A DNA stretch of 64,000 nt from Roseateles sp. DAIF2 (lineage in GTDB: Bacteria; Pseudomonadota; Gammaproteobacteria; Burkholderiales; Burkholderiaceae_C): the NCBI RefSeq assembly GCF_015624425.1, contig NZ_CP049919.1, positions 3,906,001 through 3,970,000 of the forward strand, in the 5' to 3' direction. The translations under genes were made by a program, and so were the position numbers. Under the pieces are notes generated by a model. That model searched no databases. It was not told the DNA's origin and saw nothing but the letters and a program-made list of their open reading frames with translations. Positions 34,585-44,600 of the stretch are shown piece by piece. Positions within the stretch are counted from its first letter, which is position 1. Each line of letters starts with the position of its first letter.

Positions 34585-35681
34585 GCCGCCCCCTCCGCCG
34601 ATGCTGGCCTTGCTGCCGCGGCACGCTTCTTCATATTGATGACCCAGATCATGATCTTGGCGACGTCGGCATAGTGGGCGATGCCAACCTGCTGATCGGG
34701 ACGCATGTCGGCGTACAGCGCCCGCGTCAGCGTTGGCATGGCGACCACGGGAATGCCGTGCCGAGCGGCCATGGCCCGCATGGCCTGGGCCACGACGCCC
34801 GCCCCCTTCGCCAGCATCACCGGCGCGGCCATCTCGCCATGCTCATAGCGCAGGGCGACGGCGTAATGGGTCGGATTGGTCAGCAACACGGAGGCGTCCC
34901 GGGTGCGACTGATCGACGCGCTGCGCTGCAGCAGCTCGCGCTGCAGCTCGCGGATACGACGGCGTATGCGCGGATCGCCCTCCCGGTTCTTGTACTCATC
35001 CTTGATCTCGCGGTGGCTCATCCGCATCTTCTTGCCGAACTCCCGCCGCGTGTAGCCGAGATCGATCAGGGCGATCACGAACATCGTCAGGGCCAGCTTC
35101 CACCCCACCGCCGCCAGGTCGGCATGCAGCATCTTCACGAAGCCAAGGCTGGACAGCCCTGCGATCTCATGAAACTGCGGCACCAGAGACCACAGCGCGA
35201 AGTAAACGACGATGCCCATCACGGCCAGCTTCACCAAAGCTCGGGCGGTCTCGAACAGGGTGCGCAGGGAGAACACACGCTTGAAACCCGCGGCCGGATT
35301 GAGCCGCTGCCAGTCAGGCTTGACGGGCGTCGTGCTCCAGATAGCCCCCACCTGCAGGAAATTCGCGAGCATGGCGGCGACCATGATCAGCAGCAGCACG
35401 GGCAGCACCAGCGCTGCGCTATGACGGGCCGCCTCGATGACGGCGGGCCAATAGGCCTGCTCCGCACGGCCAGCCTGGGTGGCGCTTGCAAGCAGAAGCC
35501 GGTCGAATCGGAACTGGTCGACCAGAGCCTTGAAGCCTCCGGCATGGAAGTACAGCATCGCCGCAGCAAAGACGAGTGCGGAAACCAGGTCCGCACTCTT
35601 GGCTACCTGGCCTTTCTTGCGTGCCTCGTCCAGCTTGTGCTGTGTAGCCGGCTGGTTGCGATCGAGGTCCTGTTCAGCCAT
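34581..35681 (-). CDS. flhB: Export switch protein FlhB
   Basis: A 366-residue FlhB. Four membrane helices occupy roughly residues 30-210, and the linker REFGKKMRMSHREIKDEYKN leads to the cytoplasmic domain. The autocleavage site NPTH is present at residues 269-272 in the context LLTNPTHYAVALRY, so the protein should be able to change substrate specificity from rod/hook to late substrates. The start overlaps the fliR stop (TGATG). All features are those of a functional FlhB. Confidence 0.97.
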   Translation of the reverse strand: MAEQDLDRNQPATQHKLDEARKKGQVAKSADLVSALVFAAAMLYFHAGGFKALVDQFRFDRLLLASATQAGRAEQAYWPAVIEAARHSAALVLPVLLLIMVAAMLANFLQVGAIWSTTPVKPDWQRLNPAAGFKRVFSLRTLFETARALVKLAVMGIVVYFALWSLVPQFHEIAGLSSLGFVKMLHADLAAVGWKLALTMFVIALIDLGYTRREFGKKMRMSHREIKDEYKNREGDPRIRRRIRELQRELLQRSASISRTRDASVLLTNPTHYAVALRYEHGEMAAPVMLAKGAGVVAQAMRAMAARHGIPVVAMPTLTRALYADMRPDQQVGIAHYADVAKIMIWVINMKKRAAAARPASAEGAA

Positions 35682-36463
35682 CAGCTCATCGCTCCGGACC
35701 AGACCTCGAAACCCAGCTGAAACGCCCGTGTGACGAGCGCATCGGCACTACCGATCCAGAACGCCAGCGCTGCAATGCCGGCCACGACCTTGAGCGGGAT
35801 GGCCAGCGCAAACATATTCATCTGCGGCAGGTTGCGCGCCACGACGCCCAGCGCGAAGTCCATCAGCATCAGCACGATGACCACCGGCGCGGCCATCGCG
35901 AAGCCCAGCGAGAAGAGGCCGCCGACACCCTTGATGGCAGCCGCGACCGCAGCACCAGGAAGCCAGGCCTGCCCCACAGGGATGAGATCCAGCCCGCGCC
36001 CGAAGCCGATCAGGAAGCTGGCAAAGGCTGCACTGGAGAAGAAGGCGACGAGTGCCAGCTGATGAAAGATGCCGGTGAGCACCGGCATCTGCTGACGCGA
36101 GACCGGATCCAGCACCTGCCCCATGCCGAATCCGATCTGGATGTCGAGCAGGCGCCCCGCGAAAGTGAAGACGGCAAAGCCGATATTGACGCCAAGGGCC
36201 AGCACGGCCCCAAGGCCGAACTCGCTGATGCCCGCGCCGGCAAGGCGCCAGGGATCGGCCAGGAGCAAGTCAACCCCGGGCACCGGCACCCGCGCCAGAC
36301 ACAAGGCCAGCAGCAGGCAAAGAGCGGCGCGCACGGTGCCCGGAAGCACCGAGCCGATCGGCGACACGACCAGCACCAGCCCGCTGAGGCGAGCCAGCGT
36401 CAGGAGCACGGCGACACCAACCTCGCCGGTCGCCCCGGCAATCAAGGCCGACAGTTCCAGCAC
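35681..36463 (-). CDS. fliR: Export gate protein FliR
   Basis: A 260-residue integral membrane protein with six or so hydrophobic segments and FliR signatures (LARLSGLVLVVSPIGSVLPG; FTFAGRLLDIQIGFGMGQVL DP-type loop; QLALVAFFSSAAFASFLIGF; LPQMNMFALAIPLKVVAGIA). FliR joins FliP and FliQ in the export gate. It starts 10 nt after fliQ. Confidence 0.96.
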   Translation of the reverse strand: MLELSALIAGATGEVGVAVLLTLARLSGLVLVVSPIGSVLPGTVRAALCLLLALCLARVPVPGVDLLLADPWRLAGAGISEFGLGAVLALGVNIGFAVFTFAGRLLDIQIGFGMGQVLDPVSRQQMPVLTGIFHQLALVAFFSSAAFASFLIGFGRGLDLIPVGQAWLPGAAVAAAIKGVGGLFSLGFAMAAPVVIVLMLMDFALGVVARNLPQMNMFALAIPLKVVAGIAALAFWIGSADALVTRAFQLGFEVWSGAMS

Positions 36464-36473
36464 GTTCAGCGCT

Positions 36474-36740
36474 TCAGAACATCGAGGGAATACCGACCCA
36501 CAACTGGGTCATGTAGCCCGTCAGCTTCTTGAGGATCCAGGGGCCGAAAGCAATCAGCACCAGAGCTGCCGTCACCAGCTTGGGCACGAACGCCAGCGAC
36601 ATTTCCTGGATCTGGGTCACGACCTGGAACACGCTGACCAGCAGGCCGACGAGCATCGTCAGGCCCAGCACCGGCAAACAGACAAGCAAGCCCGTCCACA
36701 GAAGATCCACGATCATCTGCTGGGCGACATCGGCGCTCAT
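36474..36740 (-). CDS. fliQ: Export gate protein FliQ, first gene of the operon
   Basis: An 88-residue protein with two membrane helices (LLWTGLLVCLPVLGLTMLVG and KLVTAALVLIAFGPWILKKL) and the central FliQ motif FQVVTQIQEMSLAFVPK. Length is typical. GGGGAGAG lies about 8 nt before the ATG. As the 5'-most gene of an unbroken run of 26 minus-strand genes with short gaps or overlaps, it probably leads the transcript that ends with the TPR gene at 15045. Confidence 0.96.
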   Translation of the reverse strand: MSADVAQQMIVDLLWTGLLVCLPVLGLTMLVGLLVSVFQVVTQIQEMSLAFVPKLVTAALVLIAFGPWILKKLTGYMTQLWVGIPSMF

Positions 36741-36817
36741 GACTACTCTCTCCCCTACCTGACTTTGCAGGCCCTCAACATCAAAACCGGTGGTTCATAG
36801 CCACACTGTTGCTCAAA

Positions 36818-36847
36818 ATTTTACTCAAGTTTGTACTTATTTCACAA
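36818..36847 (-). promoter_or_regulatory. Possible sigma70-type promoter of the flagellar-type operon
   Basis: In an AT-rich island just upstream of fliQ, the minus strand reads TTGTGA (36847-36842), an 18-nt spacer and TAAAAT (36823-36818). It lies 78 nt from the fliQ ATG. A TAAA within this island is not followed by a FliA-like -10 at 15 nt, so this promoter does not resemble the rhs sites. Confidence 0.35.
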
Positions 36848-37968
36848 AATAACAAATTGGCGTAAATCCCTAACTGCGACAGGATCACCGGTTCGAGCAA
36901 CAACCACCTTGGACTGCCGCGACACCATCAAGTCTTGGTGCAAAAGCCCCAGCCGCCTTGCCAGTCGCATGAAATCGCGCCATGCGGCGCCCCTGATCGC
37001 CCTGACACCACTGCCCGTCGTGAGCAAGCAAGTCAGCTGCAAGTTGCGGCCCGACCAGCAGACCGCGACTAAATCACATGCAGGCCGTTCGGCCCACCCC
37101 CCCTTTTGGTGGAAAAGGGGGGCCGCCGATGCGAACAGCGAACCGGAGGTGTGTGGGAAGCCGGTCAACGACCCACTCATGACTGAGGCGCCTGAGGCCG
37201 GCAGAGCGAATTGCCTATGTATGGACGGCCCGAGGAGCTCTTAGAGTCAGCGGCGCCGAGAGGGCGCCCGGGAACCTTTGGCCGCGGCTTGTCAAGAGTA
37301 CGAGCTACCGTTTGGTAGTCGCACGAGTCCCTGGGGGTTCGCGGACCACGAGCCAATAACTCGTGTCAACGCTGAGGCTGGCGGGCGCAGCAGGCCGCCC
37401 AGCAGGCCGGAGGTAAGTCGCATCAAGTACACCTTGCATGGAGATGCAACGTGTAGCGACGACCCATCTTGCGATGCGTCTTCAGCCCGCAGATGCTCGC
37501 AGCAGAGGCAGCCAGCACCTGCCGGCTGGGCGGCTGACCAGATGCTTTGCGCGGCTAGGGCCGCCCGCATCTTCTCCGGGCTGCACGCCCCTCGTCCTCC
37601 GTCCGATACAGCACCGCTTCCTGCCCTACACATCGCCTGTTGTCGCTGCTCCGCGCAGGAGGCCACCCCGGTCGGCGGGCAGCGTGCGTCGTGCCGACTC
37701 TCGCTTCGAGCTGGACACTCGCCTTCAACCCGGGTGGCCTCCTGCGCTCACGCTCCGTCAGCGGCGTACCTCACGCCCATATGCCATGGGCTGCTGTCCC
37801 GTCAACATCGTGCAGCTGGGGCCGCACCGGCACTTGGACCGCGCCTCAAGGCTGCCGGCTCCCCGGCCCTGCGTCGGCCTGCTGGGGCAGGCCCTCCTTC
37901 GGGTCAGCCCCGGCGCCGGCCGGGACTGACCGCTGTCTTGCGGCAGCGGTTCCGAACAGCCAGGCAGC
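36848..37968. other. Long non-coding stretch between the operon promoter and rhs2 accessory genes
   Basis: About 1.1 kb holds no frame I would call a gene. Minus frame 36842-37180 and plus frame 37278-38126 are open but have Cys/Arg/Ser-rich, non-protein-like compositions and no ribosome-binding site. The only clear structure is the perfect hairpin at 37098-37122. It may be a decayed gene or an old insertion scar, but nothing recognisable remains. Confidence 0.5.
37098..37122. repeat. Perfect 10-bp inverted repeat (hairpin)
   Basis: CCCCCCTTTT at 37098-37107 pairs exactly with AAAAGGGGGG at 37113-37122 around the loop GGTGG. No uridine-rich tail follows on either strand outside the stem, so it is not a typical intrinsic terminator. 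It stands alone in non-coding DNA. Confidence 0.75.
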
Positions 37969-38193
37969 TCAGCGCCGCCAGCGCTGCAGTGCGATGCACC
38001 GCTCCAGCGCCCGCAGCTCGGGCTCGCCGAGTTGCCAGGCCGTCGCATGGATGGCTGCGGCCAGCTCGGCCAGCAGCCGCGCAGGCTCGGTGCTCAGCTC
38101 CGGCGAGGGCTGGCCCTCGTCGGTGAGCAGGTGGACGGACTCATCAGCATCGAGCGCGTAGAGATACCAGGCGTGGATGGGTTGGGGGTGCAT
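37969..38193 (-). CDS. Small hypothetical protein downstream of the immunity gene
   Basis: A 74-residue frame starting MHPQPIHAWYLYALDADESV and ending in an amphipathic helix (LGEPELRALERCIALQRWRR). Composition is protein-like, unlike the neighbouring open frames, and the strand and position (111 bp after the immunity gene) suit a second accessory or orphan immunity-type gene. I do not recognise the family. The ATG has GAGGG immediately before it, which is too close for an ideal ribosome-binding site, so the start is uncertain. Confidence 0.4.
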   Translation of the reverse strand: MHPQPIHAWYLYALDADESVHLLTDEGQPSPELSTEPARLLAELAAAIHATAWQLGEPELRALERCIALQRWRR

Positions 38194-38304
38194 CCCTCAT
38201 GTAGCAATCGGGCTCAATGGAGCATGCGGGGCTTCAAGTTCAAGACCTGACCCTCGTGCCTGTGCGGCCCCTCGTTCCTGTGCCTGTGCCTGTGATTCGT
38301 GCGC

Positions 38305-38661
38305 CTACCGGCTCGCATCCATTTGCGCAGATTCCAGCCACTGCGAGAAGTCGGCAAACGAGTAAGCGCGTTCCGACTCGTCGAGAACCAGCATCAACAC
38401 GCGCGGATTGCCCGAGCTATCGTCACCGTCGAAGCAAGCAATATCGCCCCGCCCGTCGTCGACCTTCGCAAAGGGCACCAGATTTCTCCCGTCGTGCTTT
38501 CGAATCGAGAAGAACAACTTCCCTGCCTTGGAGTCGGCATCTACAAACCACCAAGGTGCAATTTGCGGATGCTGTCCGGTTGCAGCGATTTCCCTCAATT
38601 GATGGGGATATACGAAGCCCTGCGGAAGTGAGTCTGACGGATAGAGGTTAAACGTGGCCAT
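38305..38661 (-). CDS. Putative SUKH (SMI1/KNR4-like) immunity protein for the Rhs2 toxin
   Basis: A 118-residue acidic soluble protein starting 9 bp after the rhs2 stop. The pattern resembles the C-terminal part of SUKH proteins: PWWFVDADSKAGKLFFSI, then NLVPFAKVDDGRGDIACFDG, PRVLMLVLDESERAYSFADF and a closing amphipathic helix. SUKH proteins are the most widespread immunity proteins of bacterial polymorphic toxin systems and are typically encoded immediately downstream of the toxin gene, as here. It should bind and neutralise the C-terminal domain of the 5556-residue protein. The family call is by motif memory; the immunity role follows from position. Confidence 0.78.
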   Translation of the reverse strand: MATFNLYPSDSLPQGFVYPHQLREIAATGQHPQIAPWWFVDADSKAGKLFFSIRKHDGRNLVPFAKVDDGRGDIACFDGDDSSGNPRVLMLVLDESERAYSFADFSQWLESAQMDASR

Positions 38662-38670
38662 GACAGTTTC

Positions 38671-41600
38671 TTAGTGCTTCACCACAGGGTCATACAGCGA
38701 ACCATACGGGAATCGCTTAGACCAGCTTGGGCTCATGTACGGGTAAGTGGTGTTTTGAATCGGCTTGTTGATGCGAAGCAAGGCGGCGTCGCCCCACGTC
38801 TCAGGAACGATACCGGCTTCAGTCAACGATGCCTGTCGAATGGGACTGATGATTGCCTCATCAAACGCCCGAACGTTCGCCTGAACTTCAATTCCTGCCC
38901 TACGTGCAGCGAGTACTCGGGTATTGTCTATCGACGCCAGCGTGCCATCTGGCATGGCAACAACGTCAATAGGCTTCCCGACCCATCCATCCCTGGACAT
39001 GCTCGCTACCAGCGTATCAAGGTTGTAGCTAGCTCCTGCCTTGCCAAACGACACCGAGCTTTGGGTGAAGCTGACCGTTGTCGCGTCGAGACTTTGAAGG
39101 CCCAGCCTTATCTCCGTAGCTGGTCCTGCTTTGCTCAGCACGCTATAGCCAGCAAGCGCGGTTACTGGACCGGATGCGCCAAGCGCGTAGGGGTCATTAC
39201 GGTAAAGCGCATCGACCTGTGCAATGCCAGGCAACGACAGCACCGCACCCTTGGTCACCAATCCAACGGTTCCCAACACGCCGTTGGTCTCAACAGAACG
39301 GACCAGCGCGCTATCGTTCTGGTAGGTCTGCTTGCCACCGAAGGCCCAGTTCATGCCAGCGTTGGTCAGGTTACCCACCGCATCGCCGACCATGAACAGC
39401 GCTTCCTTACCAATGGTGTACGGCGACTTCAAGATTTCCGTGGCAGCGTGGCCCCAGCCGCTCATGAAGCGCCCCGCCGGATTGAAGGTGAAGAAGCCTT
39501 CGCCTGGAGACATGCCTCGGATTTCTCCGTAGCCGCCTGAGCCACTCAGGTAGCTCAGACCTTGTGCAGTTGCCTGGTCGTCAAGCTTTCGCTGCGCCAT
39601 GCTGGCCTCGCGGAAGCTCCACACGGGCTCTTTCGGAGCGGCCGCTAGCACCTTGAGCCTGCCATCCTCCGCATAGAAGCTATTGGCCGAGGCAAGGGCA
39701 TCGCTTGCGCTCATGTCCCAGTTGGCCACCATCGACTGCCCGACGCGCAGGTCGTTCATGTTCCGCAGCCCCATCCCGGAGGCGTACCGGCCCATCAGCA
39801 CCTTGTCACCGTTGGTGAGCCTTTCCAGGGTGTCACCCGGCTGTATCACCGCCCCGGTGTCGGTGGCCTGGCGATAGGCCCGTTCAGACGCTCGGAAGTC
39901 GGCCTGCAGTTCCTCGGCAGTAGGCGCCAGCTTGACTTGCGGCAGCGGCCCCAAGTTCAACTCAGGCACATCCATCGTCCTGAGGTCAGACTGCGTGAGC
40001 TTCTGAATCGGCGTGCCACCTACATCCGAGAGCGTCTTGTAGCGAGGCTCCGCGAGGCTTTCACCGATTGCATAGCCAATCCCCTGCCCCAGCCCATTGA
40101 TGAAGGCCTGCCCGACCCGCGCCCGGGTCTGCTCGCTGCTGTGCCCTAGGATCTGGCTGCTGGCCCAGCCACCCGCGGCCGCCCCCAGCGCTGAACCCGC
40201 AACCCGGCCCAGCACCTCGTAGCCACCGGTAAATGCGCGGCTGACAGCCCCTCCGGCCGCAGCCCCCGCTCCCGAAGCAACCCCGGCCGCCGCGACCTCG
40301 CGCCAGCTCCATTTACCCTGCATGGCCTGGCTCACCGCCGAGGCCGCCGCACCGCGCAGCGCCGCGCCTTGCCAGGCCGCCGCCTCGCTGCCACGGCTGA
40401 GCACCGTGCCCAGGGTCTTGCCCAGATGCCCGCCTTCGGCCAGTTGGCCCAGCCCGTTGCCCACGCCAGCGGTGATGCCGCCGCTGAAGGCCGCAGTGCC
40501 GACCGACTTCCAGCTGAACTTGTCGATGCTGCCCGTGGCCAGGCCCACCATCTGGCTGGCAATGGAACCCGCCGCACTGGCTGCTGCCCCCACGACCATG
40601 CTGGCGCCCAGACTTAGGCTACCGGCGCCGCCTACGGCCGCCGCCACGGATCCCGCAACTGCCGTCCCGCCGCCTACCAGCGCGCTCGCCCCCGCACTCA
40701 TCGTGCTCGCAAACCCCCCACTGACACCCGCGGTCAGTGCCCCAGCGGTATAGACGGTCACGACCACGGCCACAACCACCATCAGCAAGGTGCCGATACC
40801 CCCGCAGCCCTTCTTGCCGCCGCTGCTGGCGGGTGCCGCCGGCGGCGGCGGTGGCTCCGGCAGCGTGGGATCGATGCGCCCGATCACCTCGCCCGGGTTG
40901 TAGGGCCGGTAGGTGTTGGCGTTGTTGTGGATGTTGGTGACCTTGTTGGGGATCACCAGCACCTGGCCGGCCACCAGCGCGTCATTGGCCCGCAGGCCGT
41001 TGGCCTCGGCGATCAGGTACCACATCGCCGCGTCGCCCCACAGGCTCTGCGCGATGGAGCTCAGCGTGTCGCCGCTGCGCACCGTGTAGCTGCTCGCCGT
41101 CGCCACCGGATAGCTGGCGTTGATCGGCTCGTAGTTCTGGTCGAAGTCCGCGCTCGTGACGGGCTTGATGTTCTTGAACTGCTCCTTCTGCTGTTGCGGC
41201 GTCATGGCATCGCGTGCCAGTTGCTCCGCATAGGAGATGCGCACCTGGTCCCGCGGGTCGGTGCTGATGTCGCCCACCCGCCGGCCGGCCGCGTAGTAGT
41301 AGAAGTGCTGGAACAAGCCGTCCGGGGAGCTCTCGTCACGCCGCAGCACCAGCCCCGTGGCGTTGCTGGTGTAGTTCATGATGCGTCGCCCGGTCACGTC
41401 CTCCGCCCGGGTCAGGAAGCCATTGACGTCGTAGCTGAGCTTGCTTTCTCCAGGCCGCCAGTTCGGCGCGTTGACATTGGTCGCGGTCTTGACGATGCTG
41501 GTCTGCTTCGCCTCGTCCCAGTACTCGTAGGTGTAGCTGGTGGTGATGACGGTGTCGCCCGGCTTGACCGGCGTGAACTTCGTCCTGGCCAGCGGTCCAC

Positions 41601-44600
41601 GCCCCGTGGCGCCCTGCTCCGCCTCGATGCCGCTGAGCGTGGCGTCGTTGAAGTACAGATAGTCCGTCGTCCCTTCCAGCGTCACCAGGCTCTGCAGGCG
41701 GTTGTCCGCGTCATAGACCTGACGATCATTGCGGATGACGTTGCTGCCGTCGCTGTTGGACTGGATGTAGTGCAGCGTGCGCCCCAGGGCATCCACGCGC
41801 CGGCGGCTGCGTTGCGACTTGTTCGCCCCCACCGTCAGCGAGTCCTCCAGATAGCCGTCGGCGCTGTAGTTGTAGGTGTCGGTGTAGTCGCTCGTCTGGC
41901 CGTTGATCGTTTCCGTGTAGGTGGCCGTCTTGCGCTGCCCCGCCGCGTCGTAGGTGATGGCCACCCCTTCGCTGCCTCGCAGGATCTGCCCATTGGTGAA
42001 GCTGCCCTTGGTCAGGGTGAAGCGGTTCTCCTTGTCATAGAGATACCACAGGTCATCGCGCCGGCGCAGCCCCTGCGTCAACGGGTCGAAGTAGGTGGCC
42101 ATCACGGCGCGGCGGTTGCCCACCGCGTCGTATTCGTAGTGGACGTCGACCGCGTTGTCCTTGACCTGGGCCATCCGGTTCAGTTCGTCGTAGCGGATGG
42201 TGGCGTTCTGGAACAGGCCCTGGCTGTTGGTGTCATCGGCCGCCAAGCCACCATACTCCTCGTAGACACGGTTGCCCGCATTGTCATAGCCGTAGCTGGA
42301 CAGGGTGCGCATCTTGAGGTCGCGCGCGGCCTTGATCATGCCATTGGCGAAGTAGTCGTAGCGGATGTTCTGCTGCGCTGCTCCGTTCTTGTCGACGCTG
42401 CTCTGCGCCATCAGGCTGCCCGCGACGTTGTAGTCGTAGCTGTACTTGCGTCCGCCCTTGTCCTGGTGCCAGGTGGTGCGGCCGAAGACATCGATCTTGT
42501 CGAGCAGGCTGCTGCCGTCCGCCGAGGTCGTGGTGCGCAGGTAGCCCCCCAGGTTCCTGGCGCCCAGGCTGATCACGCCATCGGCCGCGCCCGCTTCCCT
42601 GAAGTCGTAACGGTAGCTGACGGTCGAGCCGCCCGCGCTCACCGTGCTGACGACGCGCCCCAGGCTGTCGTACTCGGTGGTGCTGCGCTGGCCCAGCGCA
42701 TCGGTGTGGCTCAGCCTCAGGCCGCGCGCGTCATAGGTGTAGACGTCGCTGAGCGTGGTCGCCACGGCCGCGCCGTCCGCCCCCCCGGTGAAGTTCTGCA
42801 CCCGGCCGATGCCCTGCCGGTCCACGCGCAGCAGCCGGTCGAGCCGGTCGTACTCGAACGCGGTGATGGCACCGAGTTCGTTGCTCTGACTGCGCACATT
42901 GCCGAACACGTCGTGCTTGAACTGCTTGAGGCCGTTCTCGGCATTCCACTGGGCGGCCAGCAAGCCTTCGTCGCCCCCCACAAAGTGCTGCCGGCGGGTG
43001 TTGCCATTGGCATCGGTGCTGGTGTTCAGCCGCCCCAGCAGGTCGTAGCCATAGCGGGTGATGGGCAGGATACGCTGGCGCACGCCGGTCTGCGTGGTCT
43101 CCCAGGTCTGGGCATCCGCCTTCTCGATCAGCTGACCCAGGCTGTTGTAGGTGAAGCGCGTCGTGGCCGCGCTCGTCAGCGCCTGGGCGGCCTGCACCGC
43201 GGCGTCGCTGGGGTACAGCCCCTTGTAGTAGCTCAGCATCTTGTTCATGCGCTCGAGCACGCGGTCGTCGTACTCGCTGGCCACCTCGCCGAAGGCGTTG
43301 TAGCTCTGCATGCGGTTGATCTGGGCTTCGGTGCGGAAGGTCTGCACGTACTGCTTGAACTGCACGACCTGGGTCGCGTCGTTGCTGCGTCGGAGCTCCC
43401 CGCCCGTCTCCACGATGGCGTCGGCCGGGCGCACATAGGCCTGGCCGTCACTGGTGAAGAATTTAAGGCTGTACTTGTAGTTGCCCACCGGCAGGCTCTT
43501 GCTGTCCCAGCTGAAGAGCATGCAGTTCTGGGCATCGCTCCACACGCCGGTGGCCGTGATGCGGGTGGGGGCCTGGTTCGGGCGGCTCGGGTCGGGCACC
43601 CTGTCGGTGAGCTCCACCTCCAGCTTGGTGACGTCCCGGCGCCCCACCGGCCCCTTGGTCACCGTCACGGTGCTGGCCGGCTGGTTGATGGCGGCCACGC
43701 CCTTGATGTCCAGCGACTCGTTGAGCTCGTTGCGGTACGGCGAGCCGTCGGCATTGAGCAGCCGCATCTCGTAGTCGTAGTTGCCCGACGGCGGTGGCGG
43801 GTTGGTGGCCGGGTCCCAGCTGTGCTCGAACAAGGTGTACTTGAGGCCAGGCTGCCAGACGCCGTTGATCGTCAGTGGCGGCAGCGCGGCACCGCCCCCC
43901 ACCGGCTTGAACACCAGCTGCATCCTGGCGATGTTGCGGTTCAGCGGGCCCTTGAGTTGCAGCAGGGTCGGGGCCTGGTCGCGCACCGGGGCCCCCACCG
44001 TGATGTTGCCGTTGACGTCGATGCTGATCGGCATCGACCCCTTGCTGATGATCTTGCCGGTGCCGCCTGCCCCTTCATAGGAGGTGAACTTGCAGGTCCA
44101 GCTGCCGGGCAGCGGGGTGTTGGCCGGGAAGGTGTAGTCGAAGCCGCCATTGCTCAGGGGGTGCGGCCCGGAGACCACGCCATTGAGCTCGAGCTTGATG
44201 CTGCTGGATCCCGGCACGTCCGGCGTGATGCGCACGGTCAAGGGCCGGATGTCGGCATTGCCCGCCGCCACCGACAAGGTGCCATCGGCATGGATGGTCA
44301 GCGTCCCGACGCCCTTGGCCACGACGCCGCCGGAGCCGTCCCTCGTCTCGTAGAAGTAGACGTAGTTGCGCACGCCGCTACCGCTGGCCACCAGATTCTT
44401 GGCGTCCCAGGCATAGTTGCCGCTGCCGCCCGCGACGGCGCCGGCAAGGTTGGCGGTCCCCGCGTTGCGCGCCTCGGCTTCCGTGCTGCCGATCCTGAAC
44501 ACGCTCAACGAGCCCGCCACATTGAGCTGCACCGTCGTGTTTCTACTCCGGCTGACGGCCCCGCTCACCACCACGCTGCCATTGGGCTCCACGCGGATCT

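Noticed and set aside
36741..36850. A FliA promoter for the flagellar-type operon (TAAA at 36820-36823 on the minus strand)
   Set aside because: The octamer 15 nt downstream does not resemble GCCGATAA; a sigma70-type arrangement fits better.
37098..37122. Intrinsic terminator
   Set aside because: The stem is perfect but no T-tract follows on either strand and no transcript obviously ends there.
36842..37180. 112-codon minus frame upstream of fliQ
   Set aside because: No ribosome-binding site or recognisable domain; it overlaps the AT-rich promoter island. A short regulator-like C-terminus was considered but could not be supported.
37278..38126. 282-codon plus frame in the gene desert
   Set aside because: Cys/Ser/Arg/Pro-rich translation typical of random GC-rich DNA, antisense to the more protein-like 74-residue frame at its end.
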